64,000 bases of DNA from Mesoaciditoga sp. (GTDB lineage Bacteria; Thermotogota; Thermotogae; Mesoaciditogales; Mesoaciditogaceae), in assembly GCA_015491995.1 (NCBI GenBank), contig WGFY01000068.1:1-64000 (forward strand), in the 5' to 3' direction. Made by a program: the position numbers and the translations under genes. Numbering within the stretch: position 1 is the first letter of the stretch; each line of letters opens with the position of its first letter. Shown in pieces: positions 19,084 to 27,590 of the stretch. The notes beneath the pieces are model-generated. The model was not told the DNA's origin. It ran no database searches and saw only the letters and a list, made by a program, of their open reading frames with translations.

Positions 19084-19997
19084 AGAAAATTACGTTGTTG
19101 GCAGGACAGAGAAGCGAAAACTACGGAGAAAAGCTAACATACAAACAGATGTCCGAAGTTCTTCACGATAGAGACGTTAAAGTGATGATCCCCCACAATT
19201 TAAGGGAGGCAATTAAATGTATCATCATGTCAGACGGAGTGATTTTTTCTGGTAGAAGAAGAGTTGAAAACTTGGATGCACTTGACGTTATGGATATCGC
19301 GCTTGAATTTGAAAAACCGGTGTTCCTCTTTGGCATTGGCCTTGGTGAAATGAAAGAAGCAGGTTTGAAAAGATTTTCGACAGCTCTTATGAGTTCACTT
19401 ATTTCAGGTTTCCTAACAGATCGATCTTCTACAAGATGGGCTTCGTTTTGGGCCGGCTCACGCGTGAAAGTGGGAACGGATCTCGCTCACATTTACCTTC
19501 TAAATCACGCAAAACGTGAAAAATCAAAATTCGCCGTTTTTTCACCTAAAAATACTGGTGCTCTTCGTAATTACAGAGAATTTAGATGGCTTCCTCGTCT
19601 TGATGTAAGAGTGATCGTGGCAAATCCGATTGACTCACACGCTGCCGTAGAAGTTTCACATAACGTTCAAACAGATGAAGTTGTCATTCTAAAGGCAACG
19701 GAAGATGTCATGAATGCGATATCAAATGCGAAATTTGTCTTGTCAGAAAGATTTCACATCTCTTTAACGGCTGAAAGCTTTGGAGTCCCGTTTGTTCATA
19801 TAGGAAGAAGGGCAAGAAGATATTTCGGAAAAGAGTTCTCTAACAACTTTTCGTCTCCTGATGAAGTGGATATGGCCATGGCATTTTCAAAACTTGATGA
19901 AAAGGTACCACCTTACTACACATCTTTTGATGAAATTGCGAAATCACGTTTCAAAGAAATGCTAAAAGGCTTGGAAAAATTCTTGTTTTTTGTATGA
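19080..19997 (+). CDS. Polysaccharide pyruvyl transferase (CsaB)-like protein
   Basis: The 305-aa soluble protein has the CsaB/WcaK fold pattern. It starts with the nucleotide-fold strand KITLLAGQRSENYGEKLTY, then DGVIFSGRRRVENLDAL, and near the C-terminus FVLSERFHISLTAESFGVPFVHIG, the conserved region of PF04230. Family members ketalise cell-wall sugars with pyruvate, which anchors S-layer proteins. The match is clear in the last third but weak in the middle. The TTG start overlaps the peptidase stop, so the two are translationally coupled, which suggests a shared envelope role. Confidence 0.7.
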   Translation: MKKITLLAGQRSENYGEKLTYKQMSEVLHDRDVKVMIPHNLREAIKCIIMSDGVIFSGRRRVENLDALDVMDIALEFEKPVFLFGIGLGEMKEAGLKRFSTALMSSLISGFLTDRSSTRWASFWAGSRVKVGTDLAHIYLLNHAKREKSKFAVFSPKNTGALRNYREFRWLPRLDVRVIVANPIDSHAAVEVSHNVQTDEVVILKATEDVMNAISNAKFVLSERFHISLTAESFGVPFVHIGRRARRYFGKEFSNNFSSPDEVDMAMAFSKLDEKVPPYYTSFDEIAKSRFKEMLKGLEKFLFFV

Positions 19998-20012
19998 ATT
20001 GGAGGGATATAA

Positions 20013-21095
20013 ATGGTTTCTGATCTTATCTACCTTGTGATCAAAATGTTCTCCATGAGAAGATGGAATAACAAGCCTACTGTTGAGCAAAACAGCGAGG
20101 CTTCCAACAGCGGATTTGTCCTTCATGTTGCACATCTTTTAGGAATGTTAGAACAAATTAATGGAAGGGATGTTGATTTCACGAAACTGCTGGCCAGAGG
20201 TGCTCTTAAAGACATGCCCAAATGCATCCTCTCAGACATATCTTTAGAAACGAAGCGCGCCATCCAAAAACTTTCTCCAGATCTTTGGATGGAGGTTTAT
20301 CACGGAGCGATTAACGATGTCATAGAATCCGTTCCTTTCAAATGGAAGGATGATTTCAAAAATGATATGATCAATTCCAGAGATGATTCTATAGAGGGTA
20401 AGATTTTAGATGCTGCCGATCTTTACGCAGCCCATGTTGAAGCAGAAGTCAACAGCAGACTTTTTCCAGAATACTTCTCCGACATAAGAGAGGCCATCGA
20501 AAAAAAATTAGAAAATGTGAAACTTCATTCCCTTAAAGCGTTGCTTAACAGCACCGATATGAAAAGGTATCTCGTCTATGTGCGGACTTTGATGCACGCG
20601 ATTAGATGGAATCAACATTCACGCACCGTTCCAACTACGGTTGCCGGGCATACGCTTTTTGTGGTATTTGTGGCTTATCTTTTGGCATTAGAAGATGGAA
20701 GATCAGACACTCTAAACGTAATGGAGCGTGCTCTTTTTCATGATGTTCCCGAAGCACTTACTGGCGATATTATTTCTCCGACTAAGAGACGCGTTGAAGG
20801 ATTTGAAAACGTGATAGAAAAGGTAGAGTCGAAGATGGTTCATGAGGTTTTGCTTCCCCTTTTACCAAATGAAATATCAGGTTATTACGCTCCGCTAATG
20901 CTGGAACCATTTGGAGGAGGTTTTGAAGGAAAGATCACACGCGCAGCTGATCTAACGGGTAGCCTGATAGAGTGTAAAATAGAGATGGATAACGGCGTAA
21001 AAGCAAGCGTCTTTGAGCACGGTTATCAAGAGATAAAAAGGCAGCTTTTACTTATGAAAATAGACTCTGTAAGGGATTTGATTGCAGCACTGTGA
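20013..21095 (+). CDS. Tandem HD-domain phosphohydrolase, YfbR-like, first HD degenerate
   Basis: The 360-aa protein contains two homologous halves. The C-terminal half (about 185-360) has a full metal set: AGHTLF, RALFHDVPEALTGD and ITRAADLTGSLIE, as in YfbR-type 5'-deoxynucleotidases. The N-terminal half (about 10-180) has the same layout, VLHVAHLLGML, RGALKDMPKCILSDI and ILDAADLYAA, but the HD pair has become KD, so this half is probably inactive or regulatory. Nucleotide phosphohydrolase activity is inferred. The ATG follows TTGGAGGGATATAA. A terminator follows, ending the metG operon. Confidence 0.75.
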   Translation: MVSDLIYLVIKMFSMRRWNNKPTVEQNSEASNSGFVLHVAHLLGMLEQINGRDVDFTKLLARGALKDMPKCILSDISLETKRAIQKLSPDLWMEVYHGAINDVIESVPFKWKDDFKNDMINSRDDSIEGKILDAADLYAAHVEAEVNSRLFPEYFSDIREAIEKKLENVKLHSLKALLNSTDMKRYLVYVRTLMHAIRWNQHSRTVPTTVAGHTLFVVFVAYLLALEDGRSDTLNVMERALFHDVPEALTGDIISPTKRRVEGFENVIEKVESKMVHEVLLPLLPNEISGYYAPLMLEPFGGGFEGKITRAADLTGSLIECKIEMDNGVKASVFEHGYQEIKRQLLLMKIDSVRDLIAAL

Positions 21096-21118
21096 AACGC
21101 AAACATTCAAGCACAAAA

Positions 21119-21145
21119 GGGCACATTTGTGTGCCCTTTCTTTTT
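21119..21145 (+). terminator. Terminator after the HD-domain gene
   Basis: The stem GGGCACA/TGTGCCC with loop TTTG, extended by AAA/TTT, is followed by TTTCTTTTT. It ends exactly where the convergent tRNA-Thr gene ends. Confidence 0.85.
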
Positions 21146-21222
21146 GGAGCAGGTGATGGGATTCGAACCCATGACCTCCGCCTTACCAAGGCGGCGCTCT
21201 AGCCTACTGAAGCTACACCTGC
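21145..21222 (-). tRNA. tRNA-Thr (GGT)
   Basis: The acceptor GCAGGTG pairs with CACCTGC and CCA is encoded. The anticodon stem CCGCC/GGCGG holds the loop TTGGTAA, anticodon GGT, reading ACC and ACU. The T-loop is GTTCGAATC. It is last of the four-gene cluster. Confidence 0.95.
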
Positions 21223-21240
21223 ATCCCAATTAATAAAATA

Positions 21241-21315
21241 TGGAGCGGGAAACGGGGGTCGAACCCGCGACCTTCTGCTTGGCAAGCAGACGCTCTACCC
21301 CTGAGCTATTCCCGC
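21241..21315 (-). tRNA. tRNA-Gly (GCC)
   Basis: The acceptor GCGGGAA pairs with TTCCCGC and CCA is encoded. The anticodon stem TCTGC/GCAGA holds the loop TTGCCAA, anticodon GCC, reading GGC and GGU. Confidence 0.95.
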
Positions 21316-21322
21316 TCGTTGT

Positions 21323-21407
21323 TGGTGCGAGAGGTGGGACTTGAACCCACACGGGTTTCCCCACTGGATCCTAAGTCCAGCGCGTCTGCCAGTTCCGCCA
21401 CCCTCGC
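21323..21407 (-). tRNA. tRNA-Leu (TAG)
   Basis: This is an 85-base class II tRNA with a long variable arm (GTGGGGAAACCCGT). The acceptor GCGAGGG ends with encoded CCA. The anticodon stem CTGGA/TCCAG holds the loop CTTAGGA, anticodon TAG, reading CUN codons. Confidence 0.95.
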
Positions 21408-21419
21408 GCTTTCGCTTTT

Positions 21420-21495
21420 TGGTGACCCGTGCGGGATTCGAACCCGCGGCCCCTTGATTAAAAGTCAAGTGCTCTACCAGCTGAGCTAACAGGTC
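21420..21495 (-). tRNA. tRNA-Lys (TTT)
   Basis: The acceptor GACCTGT pairs with ACGGGTC through one T-G wobble, and CCA is encoded. The anticodon stem CTTGA/TCAAG holds the loop CTTTTAA, anticodon TTT, a substrate type for MnmG wobble modification. It is the promoter-proximal gene of the cluster. Confidence 0.95.
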
Positions 21496-21513
21496 TCTTT
21501 CAAAGACAAGTCG

Positions 21514-21542
21514 ATTTTACCATACGAACCCCCCTAAGTCAA
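21514..21542 (-). promoter_or_regulatory. Promoter of the Lys-Leu-Gly-Thr tRNA cluster
   Basis: On the minus strand TTGACT and TAAAAT are separated by 17 bases, 18 bases before tRNA-Lys. Spacing between the four tRNAs is 7-18 bases with no other promoter, so one transcript is likely. From here to 21719 I see no further feature. Confidence 0.85.
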
Positions 21543-21719
21543 GAGCACGAATGAACTTACACAAAATCTGTAAGTTGGTAATCCTCCTGTTAACATTTGC
21601 AAAATTAGGACGAATCAACTATGATTTTTTAAGATACCCAAGGACTATTTCTTCAGATTTGGGAGACATCTCGGCATCTTTGTCTCTTTTAAAACTCACA
21701 AGGCTTTTAAAAGGCTATA

Positions 21720-22703
21720 TCACATCGTGTACTCTTTCAAAGACTTTTTTGCGTTCAAGACAACCTCTTTTATCACCTCTTCAAGCTTTGTGTTTTTACA
21801 GCTGCATCCAGATGCTCGTGCATGTCCTCCTCCACCAAAATCAAGGGCTATTTTGCTAACATCCACGTAATTTTTAGATCTAAATGATATGTTCACTTGA
21901 TTTTCCGGCCACTCAATAAAGAGAATTGCAATTTCTACACCGTATATTGCCCTTATCTCTCCGACGAAACCACCTGCATCTTCATCCGTGCAATCGTTTG
22001 CTTTAAACATACTCGAAGATATATAAGCCCATGCAAGCTTGCCATCTTCTTTTATCTTCAAAGTTCTTAGCATTTCTGATTGAAGCTTTAATTCGTTGAT
22101 CGTCTTATGCTCTAACACAGCCGAAGATATATGCTGAATGTTAGCGCCAAGCTTGACAAGCTGAGCGGCGTATGAAAAAACCTTGTAATTGGCGTTGGTA
22201 TATTTAAAAAAGCCAGTATCAGTCGCTATTCCAAGAAGGTTTATCTCAGAGAGATTTGAATCGTATTTCATTCCCAATTCCTTCCCTATCTCATAAACTA
22301 TTACGGCTGTTGCGGCGTAAGAAGAATCGTAGAAATCGAACTCCCCAAATCCAACATTCGTTTTATGATGATCCAAAGTTATGTCAGGATTTTTACCTTT
22401 AAGTAGTTTAATCGAATCCCCTATTCTTGAAATTTCAGAACAATCAACCACCATGGACGTATCGTATTTGTAATCTCCAAGCTGTTCAACATTTTTGATC
22501 TCCTTAACACCATACAGGTTTTTGTAAAACCATGGAATGTTATCCGCTATGCATCCTTCAGCTGTTTTTCCGATTTTCCTCAGCATCAAAACCATAGTGG
22601 CAATTGAACTTATATCGTCACCATCAGGCTTTGTGTGTCCTATTACAAGAATCCTTTTTGATTCCTTTATTCTTTCAACTACTTCGTTCAAAGTTCTAAG
22701 CAT
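21720..22703 (-). CDS. nrnA: DHH-family nanoRNase / pAp phosphatase
   Basis: The 327-aa protein has a DHH domain (GHTKPDGDDISS; LDHHKTNVGFGEF) and a DHHA1 domain with the substrate-binding GGGGHARASGCS. NrnA-type enzymes degrade oligoribonucleotides of a few bases and some dephosphorylate 3'-phosphoadenosine 5'-phosphate. The ATG at 22703 follows GGAGATGATT. It lies 18 bases after flgJ on the same strand and is probably co-transcribed at the end of the flagellar operon. Confidence 0.9.
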   Translation of the reverse strand: MLRTLNEVVERIKESKRILVIGHTKPDGDDISSIATMVLMLRKIGKTAEGCIADNIPWFYKNLYGVKEIKNVEQLGDYKYDTSMVVDCSEISRIGDSIKLLKGKNPDITLDHHKTNVGFGEFDFYDSSYAATAVIVYEIGKELGMKYDSNLSEINLLGIATDTGFFKYTNANYKVFSYAAQLVKLGANIQHISSAVLEHKTINELKLQSEMLRTLKIKEDGKLAWAYISSSMFKANDCTDEDAGGFVGEIRAIYGVEIAILFIEWPENQVNISFRSKNYVDVSKIALDFGGGGHARASGCSCKNTKLEEVIKEVVLNAKKSLKEYTM

Positions 22704-22721
22704 GATAGAATCATCTCCAAG

Positions 22722-23000
22722 TCACTTTTTATACTTGCCGTTTCCCAATTGTAAAGCAATCATATCTACTAAAGGTTTCAGCTGTTTTTTCGTAGCTTCT
22801 TGCGAATACACATTCATCAGCCACTGTTTGTACCATTTTTCGGCAGAGCTTTGAGGTATAACCGATGATTTTACCACACTTTTCTCCATTTCTTCAAACA
22901 TCTGTGACACCAAAACAGAAGCAAATTGTTCGGCAACCGCGCGCACTTTGTCTGTTGGAAGCTCTTTCGCCGTGATCAAGCTTATAGGAGATGTTATCAC
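22722..23000 (-). CDS. flgJ: FlgJ-like flagellar rod-binding protein (no muramidase domain)
   Basis: The 92-aa protein corresponds to the N-terminal rod-binding domain of FlgJ: KVRAVAEQFASVLVSQMFEEMEKSV and the conserved tail SQEATKKQLKPLVDMIALQLG. The C-terminal peptidoglycan hydrolase domain of enterobacterial FlgJ is absent, as in many other phyla, so it should only help the rod assemble in the periplasm. The GTG start overlaps the flgI stop by 4 bases, and position after flgI supports the call. Confidence 0.85.
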   Translation of the reverse strand: MITSPISLITAKELPTDKVRAVAEQFASVLVSQMFEEMEKSVVKSSVIPQSSAEKWYKQWLMNVYSQEATKKQLKPLVDMIALQLGNGKYKK

Positions 23001-24007
23001 ATTATCACCACACTTTGCTGAATTACACCTGATTTGTGAAGCGATTCTATTATTGCAATAATGTCTTGTGGAGTGGCTCCAAGCTCTTTAAGAGCGGCTA
23101 TAAGATTTGCAACGGTATTTGAAGTGGTTTTCGTTCCGCCGGTGGAAACATTTCCATTGGTTATGGAAATTGAAAAATTACCGTAGCTCATCGTAAAATC
23201 AGGAAGTTTCATGTTTCCTCCAAAAATAACGGTCCCTGTACGCTCGTTTATCACTATCTCTTGTGGAACATTCGGTGTAACCAAAATTTGTTCTACGATC
23301 GCAAGAAAATCTATTAATTTGCCTTGAAACACTTTGGGCACTTTTACATCCACGGCAGCGGCATCCACTGCTTTTGAGATATCGCTCTCAAATTTTCCGT
23401 TCACGGCTTGAGCTACCCTTGCAGCGGTGACAAAATCCGGTCTGTTAAGTAGGAGAGTGACGATGTTGGATTTCACTATGTCAGATGGGATAAGCTTCTG
23501 CACTATGGCTCCATCTGGTATTGTCCCAACAAGGAGATATCTTTTTTGAAGGGAAGCAGATTGGTTTGTTTCGTTACCACCAAGTGATATTTGTCCCTGT
23601 GCAACTGCGTAAACATTTCCATCTGCTCCGTAGAGCGGTGTTTGAAGAAGTACTCCACCTTTTAAACTTTTAGCATCTCCAACTGATGAAATCGTAACAT
23701 CCAATTTCATCCCAGGATAATAGAAAGGTGGAATGTCAGCGGTGACCATGACAAGTGCTGAATTTTTAGATTTAAGCTCGGCAGCCGTTGTGATCACGCC
23801 GAAGTTCTTAAGCATGTTCGCAATTAAAGTGGATGGCATTTGACCACTGTCTCCACTTCCGTCTAGCCCAACCACAACTCCAACACCAAAAAGCTGATTA
23901 TCCATTGCTCCCCGAATTTTGGTAATATCTTCTATCCTTACAACAGATGTTGCAAAAATTCCGGTTGCAAGGATCGTGAGTAAAAAAATACAAAATATTC
24001 TCTTCAA
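22997..24007 (-). CDS. flgI: Flagellar P-ring protein FlgI
   Basis: FlgI forms the ring around the rod in the peptidoglycan layer. The chosen TTG start (24007) gives MKRIFCIFLLTILATGIFA, a standard Sec signal peptide, and has GGAAGTGAG upstream. The ORF-track start at 24043 would add 12 residues overlapping flgH without a ribosome-binding site. Conserved stretches include VRIEDITKIRGAMDNQLFGVGVVVGLDGSGD, PFYYPGMKLDVTISSVGDAKSLKGG and the C-terminal LKELGATPQDIIAIIESLHKSG. The product is 336 aa. Confidence 0.94.
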   Translation of the reverse strand: MKRIFCIFLLTILATGIFATSVVRIEDITKIRGAMDNQLFGVGVVVGLDGSGDSGQMPSTLIANMLKNFGVITTAAELKSKNSALVMVTADIPPFYYPGMKLDVTISSVGDAKSLKGGVLLQTPLYGADGNVYAVAQGQISLGGNETNQSASLQKRYLLVGTIPDGAIVQKLIPSDIVKSNIVTLLLNRPDFVTAARVAQAVNGKFESDISKAVDAAAVDVKVPKVFQGKLIDFLAIVEQILVTPNVPQEIVINERTGTVIFGGNMKLPDFTMSYGNFSISITNGNVSTGGTKTTSNTVANLIAALKELGATPQDIIAIIESLHKSGVIQQSVVIM

Positions 24008-24023
24008 ATCACTCACTTCCATC

Positions 24024-24638
24024 TTAGAATAATATTGAGGCAAGTGAACTGAATATCCAAGTTATCCACCTGTCTTGATTCATTCCTTCTTGAAAGATCA
24101 GATTTCCATCGTACCAGATCTTCAAATTGGCAATTTCAGATGAGTTTACACTGTTATTTTGATTTATATCATTCGGATTTACCATTCCTTGAATTTGAAC
24201 TTGCTTCATAGATTGCCCGACTTTAATTTCTTTGGCTCCTTTTATCAAAAAATTGCCATTAGGCTCTATTTTAGTTATCACCGCGGCTATTTGTGTAACA
24301 AACTGTGATTGATTTTTAGAAGTTGAGCTCTTATTGACTATCTTGTTAGCAGTAGAACCGAGGGAAATGAATTTGGTAATGTCAAAAGACGTAACGGATT
24401 TCAAAAGCCCAACGAGAATTGATAGCAATCCGCCCTTGTAGTTGGGGTTATCATATGAAAAGGAAGCAGTGATGTTATCGTAAACCATGATATTTAGCGT
24501 GTCACCAACAGAATTTGCAACCTTCATCGCAAATGGGCTTTTAAACTTCTTGTTGTTTGATGAATTCCACAAAGAATTGGCAAAGGATAAAGATAAAATT
24601 ATCGTCAAAATTAGAAAAAGCGCACTGACTTTTCTCAA
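24024..24638 (-). CDS. flgH: Flagellar L-ring protein FlgH, without lipobox
   Basis: FlgH forms the outer-membrane ring of the flagellar bushing. The TTG at 24638 lies 1 base after the flgA stop and follows GGAGG by 8 bases. It gives MRKVSALFLILTIILSLSFA, a signal peptide cleavable by signal peptidase I. The mature part begins with NSLW, and VGDTLNIMVYDNITASF and ITKIEPNGNFLIKGAKEIKVG match the family. There is no cysteine at the signal cleavage region, although FlgH is a lipoprotein in proteobacteria. The product is 204 aa. Confidence 0.9.
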   Translation of the reverse strand: MRKVSALFLILTIILSLSFANSLWNSSNNKKFKSPFAMKVANSVGDTLNIMVYDNITASFSYDNPNYKGGLLSILVGLLKSVTSFDITKFISLGSTANKIVNKSSTSKNQSQFVTQIAAVITKIEPNGNFLIKGAKEIKVGQSMKQVQIQGMVNPNDINQNNSVNSSEIANLKIWYDGNLIFQEGMNQDRWITWIFSSLASILF

Positions 24639-24639
24639 C

Positions 24640-25773
24640 TCAATCGCCTCCAGAGTAAACGCGTATCTTTGGACCTTTTTCCACCATACCATAAAGCATG
24701 TATCCATTTTCAACATTTCTTACGGGTATTACCTGACCTATATTCCCATTCTGCATGGCTCTAACAAAAGTGGTCACAGTCATTGAAGGATAAGAGATGT
24801 AAGCCATTAAAATTTGACTGGCAATCACATCAGGTGGTAATTTTAAACCTGCCAACGATATGATTTGTTCTTGTCTAAAAGACCATGTTGACATCTTTCC
24901 TATACAATCATCAATCGAAGTGGAGTAAAGAGTGGTTGTCGAATAGACGTCTAAACGCTTTATCTTTAAAGAATGCCTGGTTAGCTTTTGACCATAGTGA
25001 ATGTTCTGTGCAGCCACCACCACATTTTCATATTCATGAGGAATGTACTCTAAAAGGGCTGACGCTTTCACCTTATTAGATGATGAAATGAAGTTTACGG
25101 GAACTACTATCAACCTTGCAGGTGAATTGACTGGCTTCCCTACCTCTATACGATCAAAATTCAAATTTGGCACATTGCTTTTCAAAGATAATGTAACACC
25201 TTTTCCAATTGTTGAAATTACAACTTTAGCCACGCCCTCTACACTTTTCACACTGCCAATAGAAGTGGTTTCAAAATTCACATTCACGTACATATTCATT
25301 TCATTTTGCTTCAGCTCCAACAGAGCAAAGTAGTTTCTACCAATTTTGGAGATGTTTTTAACATTTACGCTGCAAATTGCAAACGGTGTTTCAACACTTG
25401 GAAGATTCGTTAAAAAAACATGAGTTTTCATCTTTTGGGCTAAGGCTTCTTGAATCTTAGAGAGATCCATGACAAAAACTTTAGAAGTGATCTTTATTTC
25501 ATTTGAAATGGACGAAACCTTTAACCATTTGATCTCTCTTTCTGCTTGAATTTTAACGACGTTCGAATTTATAACGTAACTGTTACCTGGTTGCGGAGAA
25601 AATGCCACCACGAATTTTTTTAACCTTTGAGCTGAAACACCATCAAATGTGGAAGCCAAATCGTATAAGGTTACGTATTTCCCACTCACGATCGCGTATG
25701 ATTTCAAAGTAAGGGTTGAAGAAAGTGCGATAACCCCCAAAATGAAGATCAATGCAAAGGTGAAAGCTTTCAA
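24640..25773 (-). CDS. flgA: Flagellar P-ring assembly chaperone FlgA
   Basis: FlgA is a periplasmic chaperone for FlgI. The 377-aa product has an N-terminal signal (MKAFTFALIFILGVIALSS). The C-terminal SAF domain shows AAQNIHYGQKLTRHSLKIKRLD and RQEQIISLAGLKLPPDVI, and it ends with the family motif region IGQVIPVRNVENGYMLYGMV. It is longer than the proteobacterial form, with an extra N-terminal region. The TTG start lies 6 bases downstream of flgG. Confidence 0.88.
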   Translation of the reverse strand: MKAFTFALIFILGVIALSSTLTLKSYAIVSGKYVTLYDLASTFDGVSAQRLKKFVVAFSPQPGNSYVINSNVVKIQAEREIKWLKVSSISNEIKITSKVFVMDLSKIQEALAQKMKTHVFLTNLPSVETPFAICSVNVKNISKIGRNYFALLELKQNEMNMYVNVNFETTSIGSVKSVEGVAKVVISTIGKGVTLSLKSNVPNLNFDRIEVGKPVNSPARLIVVPVNFISSSNKVKASALLEYIPHEYENVVVAAQNIHYGQKLTRHSLKIKRLDVYSTTTLYSTSIDDCIGKMSTWSFRQEQIISLAGLKLPPDVIASQILMAYISYPSMTVTTFVRAMQNGNIGQVIPVRNVENGYMLYGMVEKGPKIRVYSGGD

Positions 25774-25779
25774 CTCACA

Positions 25780-26565
25780 TCATCTCTTAAGGGTAGCCGC
25801 ATCTTGAAGCATCGTATCAGACGTCTGAATGACCCTAGCATCGAACTCGTACGCACGCTGGGCGTTGATCATATCGACCATTTGTTGGATAACATTCACA
25901 TTTGACATTTCAAGATATCCTTGCCTGAGTGCTCCAAACCCGTCTTGATTTGGAACGCCTTGGATCGGTTGTCCAGATGCTGAAGTATCCGTATAAAGGT
26001 TATCTCCTATGGCATTCAGCCCAGAGGGATTAAGAAATTTCACAAGTGTAATGCTCCCCACCTGGGTAGGTGTACCGTTAGCTCCCATAACCGTGACGGT
26101 TCCACTTGGGGCTATATCTATAGATGTTGCATCAGAGGGAATGACTATGTTTGGCACGACAACATATCCATCAGATGTTACCATTCTTCCTTGGCCATCC
26201 AATTTGAAACTTCCATCTCTCGTGTAGGCAATATGGCCGTTTTGAAGTTGTACCTGAAAAAAACCGTCTCCACCTATTGCCAAATCCAATGGATTCCCAG
26301 TGGATTTGATATTACCAAGTGTGAAAAGCCTGTTTGTAGCGACCATTCTGACTCCATGACCTCTATAAAGCCCAGTTGGTGATTGTGTACTTTGAGATGT
26401 AGGTGTGCCAGCCGTGAAAATATCTTGATATGCAAGTGATGCAAATTCAGCCCGAGTTTGCTTGTAACCCGTGGTATTCACGTTTGAAAGGTTGTTTGCT
26501 ATCGTGTCCATCATAAACTGTTGTGCGTTCATTCCTGTAGCAGCTGTTGAAAGTGATCCTAACAT
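25780..26565 (-). CDS. flgG: Flagellar distal rod protein FlgG
   Basis: The 261-aa rod protein starts MLGSLSTAATGMNAQQFMMDTIANNLSNVNTTGYKQTR, the conserved N-terminal helix of axial proteins. It contains GNPLDLAIGGDGFFQV and the C-terminal coiled helix SNVNVIQQMVDMINAQRAYE. The insertion after YKQTRAEFASLAYQD fits FlgG rather than FlgF. The ATG follows GGGAGGATGG. It is the second gene of the rod/ring operon. Confidence 0.94.
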   Translation of the reverse strand: MLGSLSTAATGMNAQQFMMDTIANNLSNVNTTGYKQTRAEFASLAYQDIFTAGTPTSQSTQSPTGLYRGHGVRMVATNRLFTLGNIKSTGNPLDLAIGGDGFFQVQLQNGHIAYTRDGSFKLDGQGRMVTSDGYVVVPNIVIPSDATSIDIAPSGTVTVMGANGTPTQVGSITLVKFLNPSGLNAIGDNLYTDTSASGQPIQGVPNQDGFGALRQGYLEMSNVNVIQQMVDMINAQRAYEFDARVIQTSDTMLQDAATLKR

Positions 26566-26580
26566 TTAAACCATCCTCCC

Positions 26581-27282
26581 TTATCTTGCGCTTCCAACCC
26601 TTATGGCGATTGAGAAGAGCGTATCTTCTGTTGTAACCACTCTTTGAGATATCTCGTAGTGCCTGTAGGCATTTATCATGTCCACCATTTCCCTTACCAC
26701 GTTGACATTTGATGATTCAAGGTACCCATTCATGACTTTGGCATCAGGTTTTAGTATGAAACGCCCACTCTTCTTTGTCGGTGCAAATGAGGTGTCTCCT
26801 ACTTTTTCGAGATCTTTTGGATCTTTTACATCAAAGACAGCAGGCTTTTCCCCGCTTAAAACTTTTACAGGTTCGAGTGCGGAGTTGAGAACTTCTCTAC
26901 CACTTTTATCGACCAGATTTCCATCTGCCGAAACACTAAAACTGCCATTTCTTGTGTACAAGATGGTTCCATTTGATTTGGTTGCAAAAAATCCCTTCCC
27001 ATTTATGGCAAAATCAAACTTGCCATTCGTTTTCTTCAAAGTTCCTTCACTCATATTTGGAGTAACTTTATCCACGACCACGGCGTTATCCGTTGTTCCT
27101 AAAAACGCATCTATTTGGTTCAAGGATGTTCTGTAAATTGGACGCTCCATTATGGATTTAAAAGACATAGAATCACTTTTATAACCTGAACTGTTGACAT
27201 TAGCAAGGTTGTTGGAAATGGTGTTGATCATAGATTGATCTACAAGCATTCCCATTGTCGCCGTATAAAAACCTGTATGCAT
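26581..27282 (-). CDS. flgF: Flagellar proximal rod protein FlgF
   Basis: The 233-aa axial protein has N-terminal LVDQSMINTISNNLANVNSSGYKSD, a central GKFDFAINGKGFFATKSNG and C-terminal SNVNVVREMVDMINAYRHYE. It is shorter than FlgG and precedes it, as usual for flgF. The ATG follows GAGGTGGTG. It is the first gene of the minus-strand flagellar set. I did not find a convincing sigma-28 or sigma-70 promoter in the 240 bases upstream. Confidence 0.9.
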   Translation of the reverse strand: MHTGFYTATMGMLVDQSMINTISNNLANVNSSGYKSDSMSFKSIMERPIYRTSLNQIDAFLGTTDNAVVVDKVTPNMSEGTLKKTNGKFDFAINGKGFFATKSNGTILYTRNGSFSVSADGNLVDKSGREVLNSALEPVKVLSGEKPAVFDVKDPKDLEKVGDTSFAPTKKSGRFILKPDAKVMNGYLESSNVNVVREMVDMINAYRHYEISQRVVTTEDTLFSIAIRVGSAR

Positions 27283-27526
27283 TTACACCACCTCATGGTA
27301 TTTTTCGATACGAAACTTCATTGATCCTACTCTCAATGTGCGCAAATATGCCTAACTAATGGTTAGAGCGATATAATTTTCAAAGATCGCACAGTGAATT
27401 GCGATTATGTACATTCCAAAAATATAAGAGATATGTTAAATTTGTCATTCTCACGTTGGACAAGCAAATGCTTTTAAGAAAAGTGTTAACAGTGGTAAAA
27501 TTCGTCTTTGGCACTTCAAAAGCACC

Positions 27527-27556
27527 TTGACTTTTTATACGAAGATGTGCTTTAAT
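27527..27556 (+). promoter_or_regulatory. Sigma-70 promoter of the V/A-ATPase operon
   Basis: TTGACT and TTTAAT are separated by 18 bases, about 35 bases before the GTG start of the first subunit gene. The rest of the 27283-27590 intergenic region shows nothing I can name. Confidence 0.75.
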
Positions 27557-27590
27557 TTCAAAATAGGTTCTAATGGAAGAAGGGTTTAAA

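Noticed and set aside
21551-21859. 102-aa plus-strand ORF downstream of the tRNA cluster
   Set aside because: Half of it is antisense to nrnA, with no clear ribosome-binding site or family features.
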